Shown: positions 35,611 to 45,263, counted from the first letter of the stretch. The stretch: DNA of 64,000 bases from Ascidiaceihabitans donghaensis (GCF_900302465.1 NZ_OMOR01000001.1:2480001-2544000); one strand, 5' to 3'. Translations and numbers: made by a program. The notes: generated by a model not told the origin, from the sequence alone.

Positions 35611-36486
35611 TTACAACCAACGACCTTTAAGCATCTGACGATAAATCTGGCGCAACCAGCTGTCGCCTGCCGCTTCCAGTTCCAACCCGCGCCCTGTCAA
35701 CAGCTTGTAGCTGTCTTCGTACCAATCCGTAGACCGGTAGTTGTAGCCCAGAATAGCGCCCGCGGTTTGTGCTTCATCGGTCAATCCAAGGGACAAATAG
35801 GCTTCGACCAGACGGTGCAATGCCTCGGCGGTGTGTGTGGTTGTTTGGAAATCCTCAACAACAACACGGAACCGGTTGATGGCGGACGCATAGTGATCAC
35901 GGCGCAAATAATAGCGGCCAATTTCCATTTCCTTGCCCGCAAGGTGGTCAAAGGCCAGATCGAATTTCAAAACCGATGTTTTGGCATATTCGCTGTCTGG
36001 ATAGCGTTCGATCACGTCACGCAAAGATTGCAAGGCTTGGAAGGTCAAACCCTGATCGCGGCCCACTTCGTCGATTTGGTCATAGTAGGACAACGCCAAC
36101 AGATACTGCGCATAGGCTGCATCGTCTTCATCGGGGTAAAAATCAATGAAACGCTGCGCAGCAGAGCGGCTGTTTGGGTAGTCCTTGTCGCGGTGGTGCG
36201 CAAAGGCTTGCATGATCAAGGCACGTTGCGCCAAATCGGAATAGGGGTACAGGCGTTCAATTTCGCCAAAATAGAACGCCGCCTCAGAGGGTTGGCGATT
36301 TTCAAGTTCATATTCGCCACGCTCAAAAATCTGTTGGGCGGTGAATTCTTCCAGCGGAATGACCTGTTGGTTAAACACGCTGCCTCGCGTCGGGCGGTCC
36401 CCACCGCCGCATGCCGCAAGCATAGCCGCTACAAGCACAACTCCGGTCAGACGCACAGTGCGTTTGCCCAATTGTCGCTTTGTCAT
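35611..36486 (-). CDS. bamD: Outer membrane assembly lipoprotein BamD
   Basis: A lipoprotein signal sequence with an LAAC lipobox (VAAMLAACGGG) is followed by TPR-like helices: GEYELENRQPSEAAFYFGEIERL, YPYSDLAQRALIMQAFAHHRDKDY and QRFIDFYPDEDD. This is BamD (ComL/YfiO), an essential part of the BAM complex that inserts outer membrane beta-barrels. Start choice: the ATG at 36486 gives a normal-length signal peptide; longer options exist at 36501, 36525 (with GAGG upstream) and a GTG at 36549. The location between lpxC and recN is conserved in this order. Confidence 0.93.
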   Translation of the reverse strand: MTKRQLGKRTVRLTGVVLVAAMLAACGGGDRPTRGSVFNQQVIPLEEFTAQQIFERGEYELENRQPSEAAFYFGEIERLYPYSDLAQRALIMQAFAHHRDKDYPNSRSAAQRFIDFYPDEDDAAYAQYLLALSYYDQIDEVGRDQGLTFQALQSLRDVIERYPDSEYAKTSVLKFDLAFDHLAGKEMEIGRYYLRRDHYASAINRFRVVVEDFQTTTHTAEALHRLVEAYLSLGLTDEAQTAGAILGYNYRSTDWYEDSYKLLTGRGLELEAAGDSWLRQIYRQMLKGRWL

Positions 36487-36666
36487 CGTGTGTTGGCCCA
36501 TATTTTGGTATCCACCACTCACCATGTCTGTCGTCCTCACCACAGTCACCCACCCCGTTCAGAGCATTCTTGAGTACGTCCTAACACAATAATTTACCAT
36601 GCAAAACGATGATTGCACCTGAAATCAGCATTTGTGTAAAAGTGATGGCCGTTCCACCAGATGCAG

Positions 36667-37590
36667 TTATGCAACCTGCGGAATTTCATCCCATACCAGC
36701 CCGTATCCAGGCAACCGCGTGGCCATCTGAGCATCGCAAACCACCATGCGCACAGCGCCCGGCGTCGCAAAGGCTTTACGCAGCAAAGTATTGGTCAGCG
36801 AATGGCCGGACCGCACGCCCGTGTACCGCCCGATCAGCGGGGCACCGGCCAAGGCCAGATCGCCTAAAGCGTCCAACATTTTATGGCGCACAGGTTCATC
36901 CGAATGACGCAAACCACCCGGGCTTAGAACCGCGTCACCATCAAAAACGACCGCATTCTGGCCCGGCACACCACCCAAAGCCAACCCGTTGGCTTGCATA
37001 GCGTCCACATCGGCCTGACGGCAAAAGGTGCGGCTGTCGCACAATTCGCGGGCAAAGCTGCCGTTGTTCATACGCAAGGACTTGTGTTGACGGCCGATAG
37101 CGGCGTCGTCAAACTCGATCTCGAAATCAATGTAAAGCGTATCCGCGGGGGACAATGTCGCAGTGGCATCGCCTTCTGTAACCGTTACGGTCTGCATGAT
37201 TTCAAACGCGCGTACAGGGGCGTCCAACACCCGCACACCGCGCTGCATGATACCACGCACGAACGGCACGGCAGATCCATCAACGATTGGTACTTCAGGT
37301 CCGTCAATCTCAATCAGAGCGTTGTGGATGCCACAGCCTGCAATCGCAGCCATTACATGTTCCACAGTGGACACCGTGACTCCGGATGCATTTTCAAGTT
37401 TCGTGCACAAAGGCGACCGGTTCACAACGTCCCAACGCGCCGGGATCAAACGATCCCCTTCGTTCAAGTCCACCCGTGAAAACCAAATCCCGTGCTCGGC
37501 CCCTGCAGGACGAATCGTCAGCGTCGCCGGAGCGCCGGAATGCAATCCGCGTCCGGAAAAGCTGATGGGTGATTTGATCGTTGTCTGCAC
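36667..37590 (-). CDS. lpxC: UDP-3-O-acyl-N-acetylglucosamine deacetylase LpxC
   Basis: LpxC, the first committed step of lipid A synthesis. Zinc ligands and active-site motifs are visible: ISFSGRGLHSG, STVEHVMAAIAG (His), and HKMLDALGDLALAG (His and Asp). I start it at the GTG at 37590 (VQTTIKSPISFSG), with GAGG six bases upstream; the frame extends further left with non-family sequence. Length 307 residues. It follows ftsZ after a terminator, so it likely has its own promoter. Confidence 0.96.
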   Translation of the reverse strand: MQTTIKSPISFSGRGLHSGAPATLTIRPAGAEHGIWFSRVDLNEGDRLIPARWDVVNRSPLCTKLENASGVTVSTVEHVMAAIAGCGIHNALIEIDGPEVPIVDGSAVPFVRGIMQRGVRVLDAPVRAFEIMQTVTVTEGDATATLSPADTLYIDFEIEFDDAAIGRQHKSLRMNNGSFARELCDSRTFCRQADVDAMQANGLALGGVPGQNAVVFDGDAVLSPGGLRHSDEPVRHKMLDALGDLALAGAPLIGRYTGVRSGHSLTNTLLRKAFATPGAVRMVVCDAQMATRLPGYGLVWDEIPQVA

Positions 37591-37745
37591 GTAGAACCTC
37601 AAAGTGTCGCGCACTTGGCGCTGTTGAGATGTACCTACGTAACGCCCCCTCACATAACAACTCAATCTTTGTAACGGTCTGAAACATGACTGTCACAAAA
37701 CGGCAGAAAGATGCCGCGTGCCTTGTAGGCCGTTGATAACACGTG

Positions 37746-37773
37746 AAAAAGGGCCGCCCAAAAGCAGCCCTTT
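37746..37773 (-). terminator. Intrinsic terminator after ftsZ
   Basis: On the minus strand AAAGGGC pairs with GCCCTTT around a small interior mismatch and two more GC pairs, with a TTTTT run behind it. It lies about 40 bases past the ftsZ stop and before lpxC, and ends the division cluster transcript. Confidence 0.78.
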
Positions 37774-37814
37774 GTCACGAATTAAGACTTACTCAATTCG
37801 ATATTTTTACCAAT

Positions 37815-39446
37815 TCAGTTCGCTTGACGACGCAAAAACGCGGGGATTTCGATCCGCTCCTGCTCTGGGTCGGCAGCTTCGGCTGGACGCGGTGCAGGTG
37901 CTGCGGCGGCTTGTTGCTGCACAGGCGGTTGCTGGCGTACTGCAGGTTGCTGCGGTGCGCGTTCGGCGCCTTGTTCTGCGTGACCTGTCATGCGGTTGAT
38001 CAACGAATTGATCCCAAAGCGTGGACGCTCTTCTGCAGCTGGCTGGCTTGGTGCAGCCTGTGGGGCTGCTTGTTGCTCGGCCTGAGGGGCTGCTTTTTGG
38101 GCCGCGGCACGCAAACGCGCCAAAGCCTCAGGCGATGGTGTGCCAGGTGCAGGTGCACGAGGTGCGACGAAGGCCTGCGGTTCAGCTTCCAGTTCTGGCT
38201 GCGGTTCAAACGCTTCGACACGCGGCTGGTACGCAGGTGGTGGCAGGTCGTCCTGCGCGGCCACTGGTGTTTCATCCGCAAAGATATCTTCAGCCATGTC
38301 AGATGCAGCGGCTTGTTCAACATCCAAACCGTCGAATTGCGGCTGAGGTGCAGCAGCTTGTGCGACTTGGGTTTGCGGTGCTTCTTCATACACAGGTGCG
38401 GCAGGCGCTTCGGCTGTCACGGTTGCTGTCAAAGGCGCGTGCATGCTGCGGCGCGGCACAGGAATGTCCGTTTGCACATCCAACGCGTCGATGCCTGTGG
38501 CAACAACGCTGACGCGCATCATGCCTTCCATGGCTGTATCCAGAGTGGAGCCCACGATGATGTTGGCCTCTGGATCGACTTCTTCGCGGATGCGGTTGGC
38601 CGCTTCGTCCAGTTCGAACAATGTCAGATCGTGTGCGCCTGTGATGTTGATCAGAACGCCTTTAGCACCGCGCAGGCTGATTTCGTCCAGCAGCGGGTTC
38701 GCGATGGCTTTTTCTGCGGCCTGGATCGCGCGATCTTCGCCGTCCGCCTCGCCTGTGCCCATCATGGCCTTGCCCATTTCGTCCATCACGGAACGCACAT
38801 CGGCAAAGTCGAGGTTGATAAGGCCGGGACGCACCATAAGGTCTGTCACGCCTTTAACGCCTTGGTACAAAACGTCATCCGCCATGGAAAACGCTTCGGT
38901 GAAAGTGGTTTTTTCGTTGGCAAGGCGGAACAGGTTCTGGTTGGGAATGATGATCAGCGTGTCGACAACCTTTTGCAACGCCTCAACGCCATCTTCGGCC
39001 TGACGCATGCGCTTGGCGCCTTCAAACTGGAAAGGCTTGGTCACAACGCCGACAGTCAAGACACCCAATTCGCGGGCCGCTTGCGCGATGATTGGTGCCG
39101 CACCCGTCCCGGTGCCGCCCCCCATGCCAGCCGTGATAAAGCACATGTGTGCGCCCGCCAGATGATCAACGATCTGTTCAATGCTTTCTTCGGCAGCGGC
39201 GGCGCCGACGCTTGCGCGGGCCCCTGCCCCCAAGCCTTCAGTGACCTTGATGCCCAGCTGCACACGCGTCGTGGACGCGGATTGCTGCAGCGCCTGCGCG
39301 TCTGTGTTGGCGACAACAAAGTCCACACCATCCAGCTGCTTTTCGATCATATTGTTGACCGCATTGCCGCCAGCGCCCCCGACACCGAACACGGTAATAC
39401 GAGGTTTCAGTTCGTCCTGTCCGGGCATCGAAAGGTTCAAAGTCAT
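37815..39446 (-). CDS. ftsZ: Cell division protein FtsZ
   Basis: The tubulin-like GTPase that forms the Z ring. The GTPase signature [15 protein letters not shown] is present, with [22 protein letters not shown] around the T7 loop region. After the globular core (to about residue 320) comes a ~200-residue Gln/Pro/Ala-rich linker, long for the family, then the C-terminal tail [12 protein letters not shown] that binds FtsA and other partners. The start [10 protein letters not shown] at 39446 is the family start; ten further residues are open upstream. Length 543. Confidence 0.97.
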   Translation of the reverse strand: MTLNLSMPGQDELKPRITVFGVGGAGGNAVNNMIEKQLDGVDFVVANTDAQALQQSASTTRVQLGIKVTEGLGAGARASVGAAAAEESIEQIVDHLAGAHMCFITAGMGGGTGTGAAPIIAQAARELGVLTVGVVTKPFQFEGAKRMRQAEDGVEALQKVVDTLIIIPNQNLFRLANEKTTFTEAFSMADDVLYQGVKGVTDLMVRPGLINLDFADVRSVMDEMGKAMMGTGEADGEDRAIQAAEKAIANPLLDEISLRGAKGVLINITGAHDLTLFELDEAANRIREEVDPEANIIVGSTLDTAMEGMMRVSVVATGIDALDVQTDIPVPRRSMHAPLTATVTAEAPAAPVYEEAPQTQVAQAAAPQPQFDGLDVEQAAASDMAEDIFADETPVAAQDDLPPPAYQPRVEAFEPQPELEAEPQAFVAPRAPAPGTPSPEALARLRAAAQKAAPQAEQQAAPQAAPSQPAAEERPRFGINSLINRMTGHAEQGAERAPQQPAVRQQPPVQQQAAAAPAPRPAEAADPEQERIEIPAFLRRQAN

Positions 39447-39618
39447 GTATGTGTCCGCCTGTTTTCGAATCCGCATTCGCGGGTTTTTTTGCCTAATCCG
39501 CCTTTAACTTAGCCGTTTTTGCTTGCAGCGTCACCCAAAAAACACAGATTTGCCCCAAAATATGGGCGGAATCCTGCCAAATTTCACGGTATTTCGCGTG
39601 CGGACCCAGATATAGGGG

Positions 39619-40953
39619 TTACCAGTTGTCGCGGAACCACTTAACGGCGCGGCGCAAGCTGCGTTTGGGGTAACGGTCTGCGGGAATATCGAAGTCCCAC
39701 CATTCGTCTTGCGGATGCGCTGCAAACAAGGACAGTCCAACTGCAGACGCAAACCCCGGACCCGTCGCCGCTTGTGGCAGGCCATGCACACGCAAAGGCC
39801 GGCCCAAACGCACTTGGTGGCCCAGAATTTTGGATGCCAGTCCGTCAAGACCGGGAATTTGACTGCCCCCGCCTGTCAGAACAATTTGCTGGCTTGGCAA
39901 ATGGTCAAAGCCAGCAGCGTCAAGCCGCGCACGGACTTCTTCCAGAATCTCTTCAACACGCGGCCGCATGATGCCGATCAATTCGGCGCGCGACGCGGTA
40001 CGGCGGTCATGTTCGTAATCACCGGTGTCGCCGCCAATCTCGATCATCTCACGGTCGTCCATGCCCGTGGCATGAACCCCACCATAGAATGTCTTGATGC
40101 GTTCGGCATTGGCTGTGGGCACTTGCAGGCCCAATGAAATGTCCGACGTCACATGATCGCCGCCCATACGCACCGCATCACCGTAAATCATGTGCTTCTT
40201 GATAAAGATCGACACACCGGTGGACCCGCCCCCCATATCAATGCAGGCGGCGCCAAGTTCCTGTTCATCTTCCACAAGGGCTGCAATGCCAGAGGCATAG
40301 GCCGAGGACGCGATCCCCGCCAGTTCCAGATCACAGCGTTTTATGCAATGGGCCAAGTGTTGCACCGACATTGCGTCGACGGTCAGCATGTGCATGTCCA
40401 CGCTTAGCTCATTGCCAAGCTGACCACGCGGGTCGCTGAGGCCAGACCGGTGATCGAGCGCAAAATTCACCGGCTGCGCATGCAGCACTTCGCGCCCTGC
40501 CCCATAGTCCGGCACATCACAGCTGGCCAACACACGGGCCACATCGTCTTCGGTCACGACCTGACCATCCAAGCCGATTTGCGCGTCCAGACCATAGCTG
40601 CGCGGATCGCCGCCGCCATAACATGCAATGACATGATCGACGCGTATGCCCGCCATCTTTTGGGCCGCTTGCAAGGCTGTGCGAATGGCGCGTTCGGTTT
40701 CAGCCATTGCGGAAATCTCGCCAAAACGCACACCACGCGAACGGGTCGTGGCCGCCCCAATGACGCGAAAGCCCGACTGACCGGCCAAAGACCCGATTTC
40801 GCCGTCGCTTTCCAGATCGGCAGAACCGTCAAAGCGCAACACAAGACAGGCAATCTTGGAACTGCCGACGTCCAGAATAGCCACCACACCGCGTTGCATT
40901 GCCACTTTGCGCATGTTGCGCATGCTGCGTTGGCTGCCGTACAAATCCATCAT
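39619..40953 (-). CDS. ftsA: Cell division protein FtsA
   Basis: An actin-like ATPase that tethers FtsZ to the membrane. Motifs: VVAILDVGSSKIACLVL (phosphate 1), GAACIDMGGGSTGVSIF (phosphate 2), QIVLTGGGSQIPGL (adenosine). The C-terminal amphipathic end (RYPKRSLRRAVKWFRDNW) matches the membrane-targeting helix. Length 444. ftsQ ends 4 bases upstream; ftsZ starts 172 bases downstream, enough for a separate ftsZ promoter. Confidence 0.96.
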   Translation of the reverse strand: MMDLYGSQRSMRNMRKVAMQRGVVAILDVGSSKIACLVLRFDGSADLESDGEIGSLAGQSGFRVIGAATTRSRGVRFGEISAMAETERAIRTALQAAQKMAGIRVDHVIACYGGGDPRSYGLDAQIGLDGQVVTEDDVARVLASCDVPDYGAGREVLHAQPVNFALDHRSGLSDPRGQLGNELSVDMHMLTVDAMSVQHLAHCIKRCDLELAGIASSAYASGIAALVEDEQELGAACIDMGGGSTGVSIFIKKHMIYGDAVRMGGDHVTSDISLGLQVPTANAERIKTFYGGVHATGMDDREMIEIGGDTGDYEHDRRTASRAELIGIMRPRVEEILEEVRARLDAAGFDHLPSQQIVLTGGGSQIPGLDGLASKILGHQVRLGRPLRVHGLPQAATGPGFASAVGLSLFAAHPQDEWWDFDIPADRYPKRSLRRAVKWFRDNW

Positions 40954-40957
40954 AACC

Positions 40958-41827
40958 TTACTGCCCTATCTGCCGGATGCGCCACATCTCGGTGGTGGCG
41001 TTCTTGTTCATTTGGACTGTGGGACGTTGCCCCAGCCGCATATCCACACGCGCGACATCGCGGCTTAGGACGTCTTGGGCGCCCTCAAGTGCGATGACCC
41101 GTTCCAGCGCACGCACCGGATTTTCAGTTGGTAACAAAATGCGTTGGTCGCGGTCCAGAACCACATCCCAGCGTCGTTCCCCCATGCGCACAAGACCGCG
41201 CAGCCGGTCACCCAAGGGGGCCGCCACGTCGAGCAACTCAAGCGCCTGAGAGATGTAGGTATTGGCCCCGTCCCCCGCAATCAAAGGCAAATCGGACCGG
41301 TCCACACGGAACGGAATATGCGCCACATGCGCACCCGTCGCGTCGACCAACGACAGGCTGGAGTGGTTGCGCCAGACGGCCACAGGTACCCGTGGCGTCA
41401 CGTCGACCTCTAAAACACCACCCGGCCTGATCCGTAAAGCGGCCTCGGCGACAGGTGGTAAATCCGTAATGGTTGTGCGCATGGCTTCAAGATCCAGATC
41501 AAATGAGCTGATCGGGAAATCGAGGGCCAGATTGGCGCGAATGTCTTCAGACATCTGCGTATCAACACCATCGATCGCCATCAAAGTGACCATAAATTCA
41601 GGGCGTTCCTGAATGGCCGCGCGGGTATCAGCCACGCTGTCGCGGATGGCTTGTTGGCGTTCGGGATTGGCAAAATAGGCAGTGCCCAGTGTCAGCGTCA
41701 GCACAAAAGGCACACCAACCCGCAGTCCAAACCGAAAACCAGGCGTCAGCATCAACCGCTGCAAGCGCCATGACCAGCGCGACGGGGCCGGATCAGCCTT
41801 GGGGGTGCGGCGCTTTAGCGATTGCAT
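40958..41827 (-). CDS. ftsQ: Cell division protein FtsQ
   Basis: A bitopic division protein with a short cytoplasmic tail, one transmembrane helix (FGLRVGVPFVLTLTLGTAYF) and a periplasmic POTRA plus beta domain (FMVTLMAIDGVDTQMSEDIR). I start it at 41827 (MQSLKRRTP), where GAGG lies 7 bases upstream; that places the start inside the ddl 3' end with a 13-base overlap. It bridges FtsB/FtsL to the rest of the divisome. Confidence 0.92.
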   Translation of the reverse strand: MQSLKRRTPKADPAPSRWSWRLQRLMLTPGFRFGLRVGVPFVLTLTLGTAYFANPERQQAIRDSVADTRAAIQERPEFMVTLMAIDGVDTQMSEDIRANLALDFPISSFDLDLEAMRTTITDLPPVAEAALRIRPGGVLEVDVTPRVPVAVWRNHSSLSLVDATGAHVAHIPFRVDRSDLPLIAGDGANTYISQALELLDVAAPLGDRLRGLVRMGERRWDVVLDRDQRILLPTENPVRALERVIALEGAQDVLSRDVARVDMRLGQRPTVQMNKNATTEMWRIRQIGQ

Positions 41828-42735
41828 GACGCGTCCTCTACCATCCAGCGACACAGCTGTGGAAAAGTGATGCCGACCGCTTCGCCTTGTTCGGGCGTCA
41901 ATGAGGTTGCCGTCATGCCGGGCTGGGTGTTGGTTTCAAGCAGGATCAACCCATCGACGCCACGCGTCTCGTCCCAACGGAAATCAGTGCGCGACACACC
42001 GCGACATCCCAAGGCGGTGTGGGCGCGTTTGGCGTAGTCCATGCACAATGCAAAAATCTCGGATGGCACGTCGGCAGGCACCACATGGGATGATCCGCCC
42101 TCTTTGTATTTGGCGTCGTAGTCGTACCACCCGGTGGTAAGAATATCAGTCACCGTCAAGGCACGGTCGCCCATCACAGTTGTTGTCAATTCACGGCCCG
42201 GCGCAAAGGTTTCGACCATCACCTCATCGGGCATGTCGTCGTCCAGCTGCGGTGGCCCGTTGTTTTCGACCTCAACCAGATACACCCCGACCGAGGACCC
42301 TTCGTTGTTGGGCTTCACCACGTAGGGCGGTTCCATCACATGGGCCGCACGGACGTCATCGCGCTTGGCAATGATGCTTTTGACAATGGGCAATCCGGCC
42401 TGTGCAAACACGTCTTTGCTGCGCTGTTTGTCCATGGCCAAGGCGGAGGCCAAAACGCCAGAGTGGGAATAGGGAATACCCAACCATTCCAGCACGCCCT
42501 GTACGCAGCCGTCTTCGCCCCAACGGCCATGCAGGCAATTGAGAACAGCATCCGGTTTGATGTCTTGTAAACGCGCAACAAGATCGGGGCCGGCGTCGAC
42601 CTCGATCGCGTTGATATTTTCTTCCCTCAATGCAGCGGCGCAGGCTTTGCCTGTGAACAGGGACACCTCGCGCTCTGCGCTTGGGCCGCCCATCAATACC
42701 GCCACGTTTCGGGGTGTCCTGCTCGACTGACCCAC
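41815..42735 (-). CDS. ddl: D-alanine--D-alanine ligase
   Basis: A 306-residue ATP-grasp ligase: VAVLMGGPSAEREVSLFTG, CLHGRWGEDGCVQGVLEWLG, PYVVKPNNEGSSVGVYLV and ILLETNTQPGMTATSLTP. It makes the D-Ala-D-Ala dipeptide consumed by MurF. It follows murB by 95 bases and overlaps ftsQ by 13 bases, coupling dipeptide supply to the division genes. Confidence 0.96.
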   Translation of the reverse strand: MGQSSRTPRNVAVLMGGPSAEREVSLFTGKACAAALREENINAIEVDAGPDLVARLQDIKPDAVLNCLHGRWGEDGCVQGVLEWLGIPYSHSGVLASALAMDKQRSKDVFAQAGLPIVKSIIAKRDDVRAAHVMEPPYVVKPNNEGSSVGVYLVEVENNGPPQLDDDMPDEVMVETFAPGRELTTTVMGDRALTVTDILTTGWYDYDAKYKEGGSSHVVPADVPSEIFALCMDYAKRAHTALGCRGVSRTDFRWDETRGVDGLILLETNTQPGMTATSLTPEQGEAVGITFPQLCRWMVEDASCNR

Positions 42736-42830
42736 CGTGGTGCCTCTAATGTCCCGGACCCTTTTGCGGATCCTTTATTATTGTGCCAATTTTGGCGTTG
42801 TGTCTGCGGGGCTATACCCAGTTGAGCGCC

Positions 42831-43748
42831 TTATTTCTCACCGACCCGCATAATTTCCCATTCTAGCGTGATACCACTGGAATCGTAAACCTTTTTTCGT
42901 ACATCTTCACCCAATCCTTCCAGATCGGCAGCCGTGGCATTGTCGGCATTGATCAAAAAATTCGAGTGCATCTCGCTCATCTGTGCGCCGCCTTTGCGTG
43001 CGCCGCGCATGCCTGCATCATCAATCACCTTCCACGCCTTGAGATCATGTACATCGTCCGCCTGCCCCGTTGACGAAAAACCGGCAGGATTGCGAAAGGT
43101 GCTGCCAGCGCTTCGGTCTTTTGTGGGTTGGGATGCATCCCGCTTGGCGATTTGATCGGTCATACGCGCATGAAGCGCCTCGGGAACGCCTTCGGGCGCT
43201 TCAAAGGTCGCCGAAATCAGCACAGCACCTTTGGGTAAGTCACTTTGGCGATAGGAAAAATTCAGATCTTGGGGTGTCAACGTCACAACATCACCGTTGC
43301 GCAAAACGGCCTGTGCCGACACCAGAACATCTGCAGTGTAGCTGCCGTAGCACCCCGCATTCATGCGCACAGCCCCGCCGATACTGCCCGGAATGGTGCG
43401 CAAAAACGTCAAATCCAGTCCAGCGTCCGCAGCCTTACGGGCCACATGCGCATCCAGTGCCGCAGCGCCCGCTGTGACACGGGTGCCGTCAATTTCTATC
43501 CCGTTGAACCCGCGCCCCATCCGGATCACCACAGCCCTTATGCCGCCGTCGCGCACAATCAGGTTGCTGCCTACACCTATGGGGAAAACCGCCACATCGT
43601 CGGGCAATTCACGCAAGAAAGCGCTTAGGTCTTCGACATCCGCTGGGCGAAATAGAAAATCCGCAGGCCCGCCTACGCGCAACCACGTCAAATCCGAAAG
43701 TTCCCGGTCGGGCGTTACCGTGCCGCGCACCTGTGGCATTTCAGTCAT
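42831..43748 (-). CDS. murB: UDP-N-acetylenolpyruvoylglucosamine reductase MurB
   Basis: A FAD-dependent reductase: [36 protein letters not shown], then [15 protein letters not shown], and [11 protein letters not shown] with the catalytic Ser. Length 305 fits MurB type I/II. Its ATG overlaps the stop of the 35-aa gene by four bases, so it is translated in series with the mini-membrane cassette. Confidence 0.96.
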   Translation of the reverse strand: MTEMPQVRGTVTPDRELSDLTWLRVGGPADFLFRPADVEDLSAFLRELPDDVAVFPIGVGSNLIVRDGGIRAVVIRMGRGFNGIEIDGTRVTAGAAALDAHVARKAADAGLDLTFLRTIPGSIGGAVRMNAGCYGSYTADVLVSAQAVLRNGDVVTLTPQDLNFSYRQSDLPKGAVLISATFEAPEGVPEALHARMTDQIAKRDASQPTKDRSAGSTFRNPAGFSSTGQADDVHDLKAWKVIDDAGMRGARKGGAQMSEMHSNFLINADNATAADLEGLGEDVRKKVYDSSGITLEWEIMRVGEK

Positions 43749-43852
43749 GTGTCGTCTTCCGCTTCGGGCACCTGCGCCAAAGCACACCACGCCGCAAACA
43801 TCATCAGCAACGAAACGGGCAAAAACAGCACCACCAGAATAATCTCGATCAT
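43745..43852 (-). CDS. 35-aa single-span membrane peptide
   Basis: An ATG at 43852 opens a 35-codon frame: [20 protein letters not shown] then [15 protein letters not shown]. Nearly the whole peptide is one transmembrane helix, with a short acidic C-terminus. It has 4-base overlaps with both neighbours (the 87-aa gene before and murB after), which is strong evidence of real translation. No known family. It is the last of six small membrane genes between murC and murB. Confidence 0.72.
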   Translation of the reverse strand: MIEIILVVLFLPVSLLMMFAAWCALAQVPEAEDDT

Positions 43853-44112
43853 AGCGTTCCCCGATCTTTGCGGGTTCGGCCCCAGACCCATCCCATAACG
43901 GCACACGCGCTTTGGAACAGCGCAAACGCGATAATGGCAAGCATGGGCCCTTCAGACATCGGCGGGATGCCCAGCACGTTCCAAAAAATCAGCGCCAACG
44001 CGAGGATCGCCGTCAAAAGCCATCCGAAATACAGCAAAAACCGTTGTTGCGACAAAATTACAAAACTGACGCAGCCCATCAAGATAACGGGGATAAAAAA
44101 GACAAAGCTCAT
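43849..44112 (-). CDS. Small membrane protein (87 aa)
   Basis: The start at 44112 ([13 protein letters not shown]) overlaps the previous gene's stop by four bases; the frame is open upstream but inside that gene. Three hydrophobic segments are seen ([55 protein letters not shown]), then a basic tail ([10 protein letters not shown]). The function is unknown. The stop overlaps the 35-aa gene start. Confidence 0.75.
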   Translation of the reverse strand: MSFVFFIPVILMGCVSFVILSQQRFLLYFGWLLTAILALALIFWNVLGIPPMSEGPMLAIIAFALFQSACAVMGWVWGRTRKDRGTL

Positions 44113-44366
44113 GACGCGCCCTTTCCGCCCAAACGGCGCACCCAGCGGCCCAGATAAATCACGGGCCAGCGCAGGATCGACATGCCTGCCGCCAATATCA
44201 GCAAGCCTACCCAAGGGCCGTTTTCCCATGTCACGTACCCCACGATCGGGATGCCGATGGCAATCAGGATATAGGCATTGCGCCAGTGCATGTCTTTACT
44301 GGGTGTCATGGCCAGAACATTGGCGATCAACGCCCAAAGGCAGGCCAGAATTAAGGATGTGCTCAT
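44109..44366 (-). CDS. DUF2484 family membrane protein (85 aa)
   Basis: MSTSLILACLWALIANVLAM, then about three hydrophobic helices and the ending SILRWPVIYLGRWVRRLGG match DUF2484, a small membrane family found in the murB-murC region of Rhodobacterales. Overlaps of four bases occur on both sides. It resembles its immediate neighbour (44363-44614), for example in the A-C-x-W opening and the R-x-P-x-x-Y-L ending, so the two are tandem paralogues. Confidence 0.82.
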   Translation of the reverse strand: MSTSLILACLWALIANVLAMTPSKDMHWRNAYILIAIGIPIVGYVTWENGPWVGLLILAAGMSILRWPVIYLGRWVRRLGGKGAS

Positions 44367-44614
44367 TTTGGCAACTCCGGTTCTTCCCCCCGAAGCCGCG
44401 CCAGAAGATAGCGCAGCGGATTTCGAAACATCGACACAAAAGCAGCAAGCGCCGCGACAGCGGCAAGCGGATGGACCTGAAACCCGATCCAAACGATCAA
44501 AACCGGGGCCGCGATCAGCAAAATCACTCCCGGTATATATTGACGGCGCATAGGCAACATCGCGCATGCAACCGATGCAAAAACCCAAGTGATACACGCG
44601 AACAAAAGGGTCAT
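44363..44614 (-). CDS. DUF2484-like membrane protein, tandem paralogue (83 aa)
   Basis: The start at 44614 (MTLLFACITWVFASVAC) overlaps the preceding stop by four bases. Helices: FACITWVFASVACAML, GVILLIAAPVLIVWIGF, LAAVAALAAFVSMF, then RNPLRYLLARLRGEEPE. The pattern matches the DUF2484 neighbour with little sequence identity outside the anchor residues, so the duplication is old. The function is unknown. Confidence 0.75.
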   Translation of the reverse strand: MTLLFACITWVFASVACAMLPMRRQYIPGVILLIAAPVLIVWIGFQVHPLAAVAALAAFVSMFRNPLRYLLARLRGEEPELPK

Positions 44615-44982
44615 GGGTTTGCCCCTTCCTTGCGAAGGCGCATCGCCCACCCAAGCCACGCACCTAAAAGATAGTACACAAAGGCAGGCACAATCACGAT
44701 TGCTGCAAATATCACCAAGATCATGATCAAATCACCCATGAACAAGGCGGCCCCGATCACCATTGCAAAAAGGCACAGACCGAACAGCACTGCCACTGCT
44801 TTGAACGCAAACATGTATCCCAAACGCGCCAGCACAAACCCGATCGGCGCCATGATCAGCCCGACAAAGAACAGCGGCAAGATCTCGGACATGTTCACGG
44901 GGATGGAATCGCCTTCGTTGATGCCGGCTTGCGCTGCAGAGGCCGTGAAGACTAGAAAAAAAGCGGCACAGAAACGGGTCAT
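44611..44982 (-). CDS. Membrane protein with signal-like N-terminus (123 aa)
   Basis: [20 protein letters not shown] looks like a cleavable signal peptide, followed by a short hydrophilic stretch (INEGDSIPVNMSE) and three to four hydrophobic helices (LFFVGLIMAPIGFVLA, AVAVLFGLCLFAMVIGAALF, LIMILVIFAAIVIVPAFVYYLL). The end is basic (WAMRLRKEGANP). I recognise no family. Four-base overlaps occur on both sides. Confidence 0.75.
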   Translation of the reverse strand: MTRFCAAFFLVFTASAAQAGINEGDSIPVNMSEILPLFFVGLIMAPIGFVLARLGYMFAFKAVAVLFGLCLFAMVIGAALFMGDLIMILVIFAAIVIVPAFVYYLLGAWLGWAMRLRKEGANP

Positions 44983-45263
44983 AGTGATCGCGCCCGCAAA
45001 ACGCGTTCAGAAAAACCGACACCCACAGACAGACCGATGAACGCGGGCAACGCAACCTCAGTCAACGTCGAGTAGGCAAAGCCCTTCGAAAGCATGGCGA
45101 AACTGTCTGGCAAGGCCTGCCAATACAGCACCGCCAGACTGGTGCCGCCGCATGTAAGAATAGTCCATTTGGTCCGCGCCATGCCTTTGTGTACCAGAAA
45201 GACGCCTCCCAAACCGCCAAACACCGCAGGGGCCAAAGTCACCATGGTATCAAACCAACTCAC
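44979..45263 (-). CDS. Small membrane protein (94 aa), directly after murC
   Basis: [24 protein letters not shown] opens a two- to three-span membrane protein, with [18 protein letters not shown] and [16 protein letters not shown] later and a basic end (ERVLRARSL). Its ATG overlaps the murC stop by four bases, so its translation depends on ribosomes finishing murC. No known family. Confidence 0.75.
   Translation of the reverse strand: MSWFDTMVTLAPAVFGGLGGVFLVHKGMARTKWTILTCGGTSLAVLYWQALPDSFAMLSKGFAYSTLTEVALPAFIGLSVGVGFSERVLRARSL

Noticed and set aside
37743-39512. A 589-codon open frame on the plus strand, antisense to ftsZ
   Set aside because: It mirrors the Gln/Ala/Pro-rich ftsZ coding sequence on the other strand, has no family resemblance and no RBS. 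Long antisense frames are common over GC-biased coding DNA.
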